DNA of 64,000 bases from Patiria pectinifera (Eukaryota > Echinodermata > Asteroidea > Valvatida > Asterinidae). The notes below the pieces were generated by a model that was given only the letters and a program-made list of their open reading frames with translations, did not search any database and was not told where the DNA came from. The position numbers and the translations under genes are program-made. This document shows, piece after piece, positions 47,001 through 59,000 of this stretch (position 1 is the stretch's first letter; the number at the start of each line of letters is the position of its first letter). Where the stretch lies: NCBI GenBank assembly GCA_029964075.1, contig CM057145.1, forward strand, positions 1,054,001 through 1,118,000, in the 5' to 3' direction.

Positions 47001-50000
47001 GTAGGAAATAGACTCCACTTCTCTTTTTCAAAACAATCACCATCAGAGCCACTTTCGTACCATATCTCGTACCACACCGGTGGTTTTTTACCACTCTAAA
47101 CAAATGTATACATGCATGTAACATGTGTCATTTCACAAATTTAAGGTCTGTCTGCACCAAGCTACCGGTACATGTACAATGTATACATGTATGTATGTAT
47201 GTTCCACGTGGTACATGTACATTGACACATGGATACACAAAAAACATAGCGTTAATGAATAAAATGGACAAGGACACTTTTACTAACAGGTGCTTCAAAA
47301 CATCTGCTGGTACATAAGGTAATGTATGCTGAACAATTAGTTTTATATTCTCAAATGGTTGACAGCTCAGTTTAAAGGTACATACAATGAAAGTACCGGT
47401 ACATGTGCTTTTTGTGCATTTTTTTCCTATTTTACTTGAAGCAACAAAATTGCTCAAAATTTTAAGAAGGGTGAAAAAGAAACTTAGCACTTTAAAGATT
47501 AAAGGACAGAGACAAAAAAATGCATACACTTATTTTGGGTAACTTGATTTTTCTCCACAGGCTCATTTCAATGATTTTTTCTTTGGAGCAATTCAGGCAA
47601 AATTACATTTTACAATGTATGTAGGTGTAATAATTTCTCAGCACGTACATGTTAGGTTCGTATTTGATAGGATTATAATATTTTAAAGGATATTTTAATG
47701 TCCTTTCTTCATTTTGAGTTTGAGCAAGGGCTTTTTCAGTTTGTTGTTCACGTTAAATTTACCAAAATGATGTGGACGAGAATGTTTGAACTTATGCTTT
47801 TTGCAAATTTAGTGATCCGAAACTGTTTTTAAAAAATTCAAATTAAGATTTAACGTCTAATAAAGAAAATTTGTTTATACTGTTTTTAGGGAAAATTACC
47901 GGAAGTTTTATGCACAACCCAGAATGTAGTCAGGTCTGTTCTCTGCCGTCACTCTCAAAATAAACTTCAAACAGGCATGATTTTGCCAAGGACAGTCCAT
48001 TTTCAAAATTAAACCGTCATTGTAAACAGGGAAAATCTATACTAAAAATAATAACCATTTTCGAACAGCTGCTCAATCTGGGTTTTTTTTTGATAGAACA
48101 CAACACATGTATGAGCACATAATTTCCTGCTTTCACAAGCTCCAGTTTCAACATACAGTCAGTGGGAAACTGGGCCAGTAGACTAGTGTGTTTATTTATC
48201 ATTTCCTACTCAGCTTTCAAGACGTTGAAAGGGTGGCAAGTCATATTTTGTTTACATGGACGTTGCAATAGCTTAACCTGATTCACAGACATGAACCGTT
48301 CTTTTAATTAACCCTAACTCAGAGGCATTTTTGCTAGGATGTAACGTAAATCCTGCAAAATCCTCCAACTGCCTCCATGTAAAAATTCCAATAGCCTCAC
48401 TCTTGGAAAATCCTCTTATATTGAATGTGGTCTTTGGAGGGGTGACCACTGCATCAATATCCTGCAAAATCCTCCGGCAATCACTGTCAATATGTTGAGG
48501 CAGAGCCAGTGACATCCTGGAGCAATGCAGAGGATTATTTTCAAGTAAATAAAAGGCCCAAACTTACATTGTACGCATGGCTGAGCACAAACAATTAACA
48601 CAAGGTCCGGCCTAAGGCCTTGACACAGTGCATTCTCCAAACTCAGCCATACATTTTTGCTAAATCCTCAAAGTCAAACAAAATCCTCCATTTTGCAAAG
48701 ACGATTTTGGAGGATTTGGGAAGGTTGGGGTTAAAGTGGTTTATGGCATCTGACTGTTGCCCCAAATAGAGGCAAATTGGGGAACCGCCAACATAGGGCT
48801 GGATACAATGGAGCTCCGTTGGTAGAGCACCGGAACGGTTATCCGGAGGTCGCAGGTTCATACTTCATAAACTTGCTGCAGTCAATTTCTTTATTTTGCA
48901 TTCAACCTGACAAGTTCTATTTAAATCTTAAAATTAATGTGGCCTGACGTTGCGAACTTAGCAAGTTCTTCTTCAGAGGCTAAAACAGAAATGACAGAGG
49001 TACATACATTAACATGGGGGTGCACACAAACATGCAGGGCTGAAAGAAGAAACACAAAAGGAGGATTAGGTGGGAAAGGTGTGGAAAGATGCAGGGGAGG
49101 GTGGATGAGAGAACAAAGAAACAAAGGGAGATGGCAAACCACAAGGGGTCTTGTGTAAACAGGGGAGGGACCAGAAAGGGGAAAGGATCAAAGGTCACAG
49201 GGAGTGGGAACGGACAAAAGAGTGTGAGAGTCAAGGGATGATGTGGGGGGGGGGGGGAATAGTATTGAGGTGGAAAGGGATGAAAGATGGGGGAAGATGG
49301 GTAAACACAAACAAGGAAGACCAGGTGGATTATCTGTAACAGAAGACAATGGAGGAAGAAAAGGATTAATCATTTCCAAGTTGGATGTTGAGACCATGTG
49401 GTTGAATAGTTCGAAGACGATTCATCCACACTTTCTCTCTGCTGAGGCGAACTGAGTCCTTGCGATGGCCAAGAGATTCAATGCCCTGCAAAATCATATC
49501 AGAAATGGAGTGGTTAGGCAGGTTGAAGTGATGACCAACAGGGGTGTCTAGTTTCTTGGTGTTGACCGTTGACCGGTGGGCATAGAAACGCTTCTTGAGC
49601 GTATTCTTAGTCTCACCTACATACTGCACTCCACAGACCCTGCAAGAAATGAGATATATGACATTAGAGGTGTTACAAGTGATGTTCTATTTAAAGAACA
49701 TGAGTTCCTTTTCTGCCAAAGAATTCCTCACGCACTACGTCTCAGACTCAGTTTCAGTCTACACTGACTTGAGGTCAAAAAGTCACGATGACTCACGTTA
49801 CCACAAAAAAAACCTACACACCTTCTCAAAACAGTCATACCGATACGTGTACATTTACCGGTATGTGTGTAATGAACTTGGAATTAGATTAAATTACTGT
49901 GAAGACCACCCAGTATACAGGGTGTATAAAAAAAAAGAAACTCAAATGTTTAGATTTTTACCGAAAAATGTAATAAATATTTTCAAATAAGATGTGAAAT

Positions 50001-53000
50001 GCCAACGTGTCCTCTTTCCAATGGTACCTTGATAGTGTGTCTTTGGCCATGGATGACTGAGCATTTGTTCAGTAGCCTGAGACTACTTTAGGCCTTTTTA
50101 CTCAGTCAAGGGTCGAAACCTGCACTGGGCCAAGTTTGTGCAAAAGGGTAACTGAATCTGGGCGTATGGAACGGCTTAATTCAAAGAAAGAAGACATCCT
50201 TTTCTTTTAAAGCTACATGTATAGTCCATCATTTGCAGCCATCCAAAAAGTAACTGGCGTATTATTGTTGAAAAACAAACTTGGTTGAAAGATAGTAAGG
50301 GAACTAAACTCCCTGTGAAATTATTCTTTCTGGGAAGCTGTCATTTTGAAGTAATCAACGAAAGAAGGCATTTCCAACGGTGATTCTTAAGAAGCACCGT
50401 AGGAAAATTTAAATTAGTAGTTCGTTTTGTTATTCAGCGCAGCGCGCACAAGTATTGGAACGACGCACACACGCGCGCGGTTGTTATAATTCATCGGAGC
50501 AGTGCGCGACGTCGTGTATAGCTGCAATTCAAAACATGATTCAGTAACTTTTGATTTGAAATTGAGATCTTAAAATGCTGTTTTTCTCGGAATGTACAGC
50601 TGAAGCTTAGCTGAAATTTCATCAGGTTAGTTGTTCTGTATCCTTCATTAGATTTTGAACTCTTTTGTTGCTTCAAACGAACAAAATGCACAAATTACAA
50701 ATGATGGACTGTAGCTTTAAACAATTTATTCAATTTTGACACAGTGATTAAACCACTCTCATTGTTGAAGTTGTATACGTGTACACGCACACTTCATACC
50801 TAATTATGTACATGTACCATCAATAATGAGGCGGAAACCAGTCTACCTTGCGAGAACAAAACTAATGTAATGTCAAGCTGCTAGTAATTCAAATTTTGTA
50901 AAAAAATAATTCGCTTACATACCGTACATACTGTACAGTGACATGTCCAAAACTCGGGCCAATGTTTCAGTCGTTCTCTCATTCAAAAGTGAATTACCGG
51001 TACTTTTGTATAGTTAGAAAAATAGCAATTGACAAAAGGTCAAGGAATGTAATTTTCAGAATGTAAATCAAAAATAGCATCAGGAATCATCTTTAATTAG
51101 GGGAAGGTAATGATACTACGAGTGGCTGTAAGGTGGTTACTATAAAAAAAAAAATGAGGGAGGAGTTTCCATGCCCCCCCCCCATATGCCACTGCAGTGC
51201 AGGTCGAGGTCAATGCACAGTTAAAGAACACACTATTCAGTCATAATGACTGATGCACTTTACGTTCGGTAAACTATGCACACAAACGTTTGATAAACTC
51301 CACGATTTTTGATTTAACATTCAGCAATCCAGGTGCCGGGGGCGTGTGTAAATAACCTACCGGTATTTGTCAAAGGTTGGACGTAACACTGGCAAAGCAC
51401 TTCAATAAAACGATAGCAACTCCATGCCAAATAATTAACGTGCCCTGAGTGGGCGTGGGCTGTGTCGAATGTCAGTGTGCATTTACTTTAGGTTGTGAAG
51501 ATCGCGTAGTGGGGTTACGCTATCACTGTCGGCAAGCAATTAGTGTGAACAGTGAACCACTTAATGTTGGACTGGAGACGGGAGTGTATTTTAGGTCCAT
51601 AAAACTGAACCATTTAATCGCTTTTGAACAGGTTTTACATGTAAGCATTGCTATAGTACACATGTAGGCCTATCCGTACACAATTCCACACCCCAGAAAT
51701 TAGATTTTTAAAGAGGTTGTGGAATGCTCGAAGACATTTCCGTCATTTTTCGGGTATATGTAGCCTAAGGTGTGATGAAATAAAAACGCCTATTGTTTCT
51801 GTCATAAAATGAGTACAAAAGGTACTTTTGAGAGCTGTTTTTCAAGTCCTGTCATGCCTGTTTCGACCCGAACGTGCAATTTGTGTAAAAGTCGTCGTTG
51901 CGGGCAGCAAACAAAACACAGTCAATCGTGACGTAATAAACAGGACTCCCGATGCAGAGTAGCATAAACGAGTCCTGTTTATTACGTCACGATTTACTGT
52001 GTTTTGTTTGCTGCCCACAACGACGACTTTTACACAAATTGCATGTTCGGGTCGAAACAGGACCTGAAAAATAGCTCTCAAAAGTACCCTTTGTACTCAT
52101 TTCATGACAGAAACAATTGTCGTTTTTATTTCATCACACCTCAGGCTACATATACCCAAAAAATGACGGAAATGTCTTCGAGCATTCCACAACCTCTTTA
52201 AGTTTATAAAATGTGGACTAACTGTGGATGAAATTGTTGTTGAAAAGCGTACTTTGTTTTTCGATAGTAATGGCACTAAACTAAATTATTCTTTCTGGCA
52301 TGCCTGTCATTTTCAAGAAAACATTAAAAGAAGGTCCTTTCCAAAGATGCTTTAAAGGGAAAATACAACATTTGCAAACATCAAATAATAAAACTACCAA
52401 ATCATTTTGAAATACCTTGCTGGACTGTTAGTGAATGACAGTGTAAAGCATCCTGTAAAATCATGGCACCTGGTATACTGTCATTTTCAAGAAAAGTGGT
52501 ATTTTTGTATCAATTTCCAACACTGATCGGCCGACCAGCGTTGGAAAAAACTGGCTTTTTTTCAAATACTGGCCCCAATTGACCATCGCACTTGTTTGCA
52601 ATCGATTACACACCTATGAACAGGTACAAGCCAGCTAGACTGGTTCCCTGACCTTACAATTCCCCAATGTATGTAAACTGCTCTGTTTCTTCTTAAATGG
52701 AGTCAGGGAACCAGACTACAGGAAAATGATTGTTTTTCTTGGTTTTTATAGCATTTTTGAACCCAAAACCTCAAAAAAGTCAGTGCAACTATATTTGCTA
52801 TAAATTTCCAACCCCCCAATTCCATCCATTTCTGAAAATTACAGCAAAAGCAAATGATGTATAGGCCTATTCCCTTTAAAGACATTTTTTTTAAATTTCC
52901 GTTAGTAGTTCGTTGTTAATTTGGCGAAGTCTTGAATGGGTGAACGCAAGCGTTTGTGAACACATGCGCGGTTGCAATTCGTTGGAATGACAGTGCATTG

Positions 53001-56000
53001 CTGCAATCGACTGAATGAGAGCGTGCCCCGGACGCTGATTTCAGGCACAATTCAAAACATGACTAGGCAACTTTTGAATTAAAAGGCGCGATCCTAGAAT
53101 AATATCGTTTTCTCGGAATACCGCATTCACTGCTAAAACTTCATCAGGTTAGTTATTAAGCACCTTCTTTAGATTTTGAGCACTTTCATTGCTTCAAATG
53201 AATAAAATTCAAAATGACAAATGATAGGCCCCATACTGTACCGGTACCTTTAACGAGAGTCAACTACAAAACAAAAAGAGAATTTTGTGCATAATCTTAC
53301 GGGTTGCTGATTTTTCCTTGAATTTTGTGAAGGAGAAGGAGGTTAATTCCCAGGATTCAAAGTGCACAGGAAATCCTGAGATTGACAACAGAATACATGT
53401 ACGTGTACGTGTGTTTCAAGTAGAGGAAGTGCACACTTCGTGCAGGTACTGTACTGTGAGCAGGGGAATGGTCCAGGAACATTGTACAGTTTATCTGTAT
53501 TGTTATTCTGTAACACGTTTGACCTTTAGGACAATGGCGATTTATTTCCTGAAGTGACAAGTCAAGGAAGTGTCAGGGACCTGTGATATCAAGTCCAATG
53601 CAGGTCAAGAATTTAGGCTTGCACGTAAGTAAAGGCCTCCCACATGGTCTGGTCTTGTTGATTACACAGGGCCATTGTTTAACCCTAACTCCCTAGGCCT
53701 TTTTGCTAGGATGTAGCCTCAATCCTGCAAAATCCTCCAATTGGCCTCATGGAAAAATAGCATATAGCCTCAATCCTGCAAATTCCTCTGTTATTTCTTG
53801 AATATGGTCCATGGAGGGGTGACCACTGCCTGAATCCTGCAAAATCCTCCGGCTATATGACTGTCAATAGGCTGAGGCAGAGGCAGTGACATCCTGGAGC
53901 AGTGCGGAGAATGACAAGTATAATCAAGGACTAAATGTATGCACGGCTGAGCATAAACAACACAAGGTCCGGCCCAAGACCTTGACACAGTGCGTACTCC
54001 GAAATCAGCAACGCACTTTGGCCATGTAACCTCAATCCTGCAAATTCCTCCAATTTGCAAAAAGGATTTTGGAGGATTCAGGGCAGTTAGGGTTAATAAA
54101 AGTAAGGTACATGTACCCGGGTACTTGTAGCACTTTAAATGACTAGCTGGAATGCAAGTGTGCATGTATTGTAGCTACTACAGGGCGAGTCAAAAAAGCA
54201 GAACCCAAACCCAAAGAAATACCGTAGGGCCTATATTTCATATTTCAAAAAATATGTAACTGGTAGCACCAAAATTACTAATGACTGGTAGGCCTATTAT
54301 TATTAAGCCAATTTTAAACTACTTTTGGATGAACAAATTACTTCAATTGCTCAATCTGTTCAAATTTCACCAATTCACCATTAAAAATGCGATTTCAAGA
54401 AATTGTTACAAAATTCTTCAAACATCATCAGCCAGTACATGTAGCACGAAAACAATTTGTCCGATCGCACTAAAACTTAAAATTTCATTTCAGGGCGCCC
54501 TCTTTTGGTAGCGCACGGACTCATAGTATACCAGCATGTGACCCTCTCTGTTGCATCTGATGAAGTACATGTAGTTGTTGCTACAAAAGCTGTACACTTT
54601 CATTTAACCCTCCTTTTTAAACAGTCACTTGATTGGTTTAGACTGAAAGGATTACTTGACACAGAATGTATGTTTGCATTGGAGGGTTAATTAAAGGGAA
54701 TGTACATCATTGGCTTTTGCTGTAATTTTCAGAAATGAACTATTTGGGGGTTAGTATAATAGATCAAATATTGTTACACTGACATGTTTGAGGTTTTGTG
54801 TTCGAAAATGCTGGAAAAACCAAGAAAAAGTAAAATATTCAAGTAGTCTGGTTCCCCGACTCCACTAAAGATGAAATAGATAAAAAAATACCGGAAAATT
54901 GTAAGGTACCGGTAAGGGAACCAGTCTAGCTGGCCTGCACCCGTTCATGAACATGGAACCAATAGCTAGCAAAACAAAATTTAGACTAAAAAAACAATGG
55001 TAAATTTGGAGCAGTAATTGAAAAATAGTTAGGTTTTTCCAACGGTGGTCGGCCGACCAGCGTTGGAAATGTATACAAATATACCATTTTCTTGAAAATG
55101 GCTTCACACCAGGTGCCATAATTTTACAGGATGCTTAAGAATGTCATTTACCAACATCCTAGTAAGGTATTTCGTAAAAACTTGGTAGTTTTATTTTTCA
55201 ATGTTTGCAAATGTTGTATTTTCCCTTTAATAAAGACTACACAGTGCTTTAGTTCCTGGTACATGTAGTTAACCTATTTAGAACATTCCAGAGTAACCAT
55301 TTTTTTGTTCAGCCTTTTCCTGGTGCATGCGCTGCTTTTTATTCCCATTTAAAACACCACCTGACAAAAGTACTCATTCCATGAATTCACAGGTTGACAA
55401 AGTATTTTTAAGGAAATCCTGAAGACCAAAGTTCAGAGTAGGGGTCTGGATTTACTGAAAACAACATAATCCTAGGTCTGAACATTTTCAGGGGTGTTTT
55501 TCTCTTTGTATTTCATCATGTTATTTTTTTTTTCTTTAGAATCTACCGGTATGCATTCCCATATTTTTTTTTTCAAATTTCACCTAAAACATAGTTTGTT
55601 TTTTCAAGTGTTATTTTCTGAGCAATATGAGAGTTTTTCACTTTTGAATGAATCATCGAAAGAAAAATTCCACCGATGTTTGAATTACACAGGCCTACAT
55701 ACCGATACCATTTGCATTTCTTTACAAAATTTGATTTATTTGGGGCTGAAATAACACATCTCTCATGGCGAATTCTGAAAACCCTTTTTCAGAGAGTTGC
55801 ATACGCTCAAAATCAGAAAAAACTGAGTTTTATTTGTTAAAACAAAAAGTAGGCCTACAAATTAACAGCAGGGGCACGCATCTTTAAAGTTTTGTTCCCC
55901 ATGATGCTCTTTAAAACATTTCTAAGTTGTATAAATTTATTTATTCCAATAAAAGAAATTCCTTTTTTGGAAAGGCTACAAATCTCTGGGGAGAAAAAGG

Positions 56001-59000
56001 TTTCTGTTTTTAACTCAAACAGACCTACCGGTAGATCTTTCCTTTCAGACTGGCTACATCAGGACTATGTAAATTATTGATTATGTGGCGGGAAATAGCC
56101 TATCCAGCAATTCAGAAAAAAGATTCAATATCTAAACATGGGTCAATATTTTCGGTTGATGTCTCATTCAAAAGTCAACAACTTTTGCATCAATTGCTAG
56201 CAAAAGTAGCATGTTTTTTCTAGAATCTATTTTTGGGTTGGAATTTGAAAATAGTGAAAATAGCTTTAAGAATACACTTGGGAAAGTTTTGGCTGTAACT
56301 ACCGGTGGCCACTAAATTGGCTCCAGATTACTGGTTCTCATAACGTTGGGGAATTATCAGGTCAGGGAACCAGACTAGCTGGCTTGGATCTGTTCACAGA
56401 TGATTGCTTGCAAACAAAATGTGCAAACTAAATTTGGTAAATTGGGGACAGTAGCCTGTTTGAAGGAAAAAAAAATCACATTTTTTTTCCAAAGATGGAC
56501 GGCTGACCATCGTTGGAAATTGATACAAAAGTTCCGGTTTTCTTGAAAATGACAGCAAACCAGGGCCCAATTGCATGGCTCTGCTTACCGTTAGCAAAAA
56601 ATCCATGCTTACAGTACTTAGTAAGCATATTTCACGGATAAGTGAGGAATTTCAGCTCCTGCGCATCCTTACATTTTGGCTAATCCCGTAAAGTGGGTTC
56701 TGTGCTTACAGGGTATTAGCACAGAATTGTTCTGCAAGCGCGGTTAGCACAAAATGGTGATCTTAGTGTGTAAGCGCGGAATTCTGTGGTTAGCACTAAT
56801 AGCAGAGCCATGGAATTGGGCCAAGGCACAATGATTTCACAGGATGCGACTATTATCCATTTACAATAAAGTATTTGATAGTTTTGGGTTTTTTTGCTGT
56901 TTGCAAATGTTGTACTTTAAGCAATTTCAGTTTCTCGCTGAGTAATTCTTCAGAAATGTCTAGCTTGCCAGTCACTCATTGCATGTAGGCCAGCCAATTA
57001 CACACATTGTGTAGCATGTCTCGTTTTGATTACCTTCAAAGCTTAAAATAGCTCTGACGCCTTTGACTGGCCTATTTTTGGACAGATCTTGGTTTCCTTT
57101 CTTCACGGTTCAAATGTTTCTGTAGTGACTGTGCTCCGAGCTGATTGTTGTTGCATGTACATGAAGTACATGTATGGTTAAAGGGAATGTAACATATTTG
57201 CAAACGTCAAAATGATTTGAACGTCATTTGGTTTGAAAGAAATCATGATAGGGCCCACAACATTTAACAGCATTTTGGAATCTCCCATTTCTACCACCAC
57301 TAGTAAGGAGTACATTTGTACCCCAAAAAACGGCAGTACAAACAGGGAAAAGAATTGACCAACTAAAATTAATCTTGAAGCGCTGCATGTACATGTACAT
57401 TTGTAGACTTTAGAACTTAATGGGTAAAACCCAAATCACATACGGTAGTCTCATGTCTGTGGTCACTGTGTGCCTCTGTCACATGTTCACAGTTACCGGT
57501 AACCGGGATGCAAGTCCAATCCTGACAACCCCGGTCCAGAGTCCACAGTCCATGATGACACACCTACCGGCACTGCAAATATAATGCCGTGCCCTTTTAA
57601 AACCAGGAAATAAAGATTGAGATTTTGAGATCCTGAATACACTATAAAGCTGTACATGTTCAAACATGGGCTGCTTAGTGCTAGTTGTGGCGACTACATT
57701 TTTAGACATGAGTTGTCCCCTGGTACATGTAGTAGGCTACTATGGGGACCGAAGATGCTGTGGGAACATGTATGCCCATGGAGCTGAACATGTTGGCTAT
57801 CGTTACAGCAGCCGTACAAACATGGGCTGCTTAGTGCTACCGTAGTTGTGGGGACTACATTTGTACACGAGTTGTCCCCTGGTAGTACTATGGGGACCAA
57901 AGATGCTGTGGGAACATGTACATATGTACATGCCCATGGAGCTGAACACGTTGGCTATCATTACGGCAGCTGTAAAGCAATTTTAAAACAATGCTAAAAC
58001 AACACTGCAATGCAAAAACAACATTGCGAATCTTTTGTTAAACGTTGAGCTACGGTATACAAATATTGAATGCTTCGAGTGGTGTAGTAAAACTAGGCTC
58101 CTGAGGTGATCCATGGACATGCTATTTTCCCGAGGCGAAGCCGAGGGAAAATAGAATGATCCATGGATCACCCAGGGAGGCTAGTTTTACTTCACCACGA
58201 GATAAAGCATTCAATATTTGTTTTATAACACTTCACCCACAGAATTCTGCTTGATTTTAAATTTTACATTATTTAAATCTGAACACAGTTGAAATAAACT
58301 TCAATTTCAGTACAAAATTGGTGGAAAAAAAAACTAACCCTTCTCGAAATGTTTGAACCCAAGTCTGCGGCGCGCTCTCTTTGGAATAATACGCGCTACG
58401 CACAACGCGCACACCAGCATGCATTTGCACACAAATACCGCGCCGTGGAAATAGTACTTTGGTTGCTAATGGTATAGTACTTTGGTTGCTATGCGCATAG
58501 TACTTTTGGCCGTGCACAGAAAGATAGCAAAATTAGAAAGTAACATGTGACTCGCTCTCGGCCAATCAAGACACAGAATCTGTGGGTGAGGTGTTATAAT
58601 ACGGAATATGTACCATACTTGTAGTCATGTACATATACACACAAAGCTGCAGGTCCCAAACAGAATCCGCGCTGTAGATATTTTTTGGGTTTTCTGTTCT
58701 TTTAATTTCTTTTTGTTTAAATTTTTTAATCAAATCCAATTTTTCAGGCCTGTTGACGTAGATTTCATCGTTTTCATTTAGCGATCCGTGACTTTGGCGC
58801 AATTTTTTTTTAAAGGGAACATTTTTTATGTCCGAGAACCATTCGGTTGTTAGTCTGGCCTCCAAGAGCCAAAGATCCTGATGTTGAATATTGTCAGGTC
58901 AGGGAACCAGATGGTCTGCTACTGTAATGATAGCCAAGCTGCGTTAAATTTAACTTGCTCTACTTGAAACTGATGACTGACTGAAACTTGAAAGTGAAAC

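Noticed and set aside
48812..48870. Functional tRNA gene
   Set aside because: No acceptor stem, changed residue before the anticodon and decayed B-box.
57694..57900. Cys-rich small protein
   Set aside because: Falls on a 155-bp tandem duplication and has no second supporting feature.
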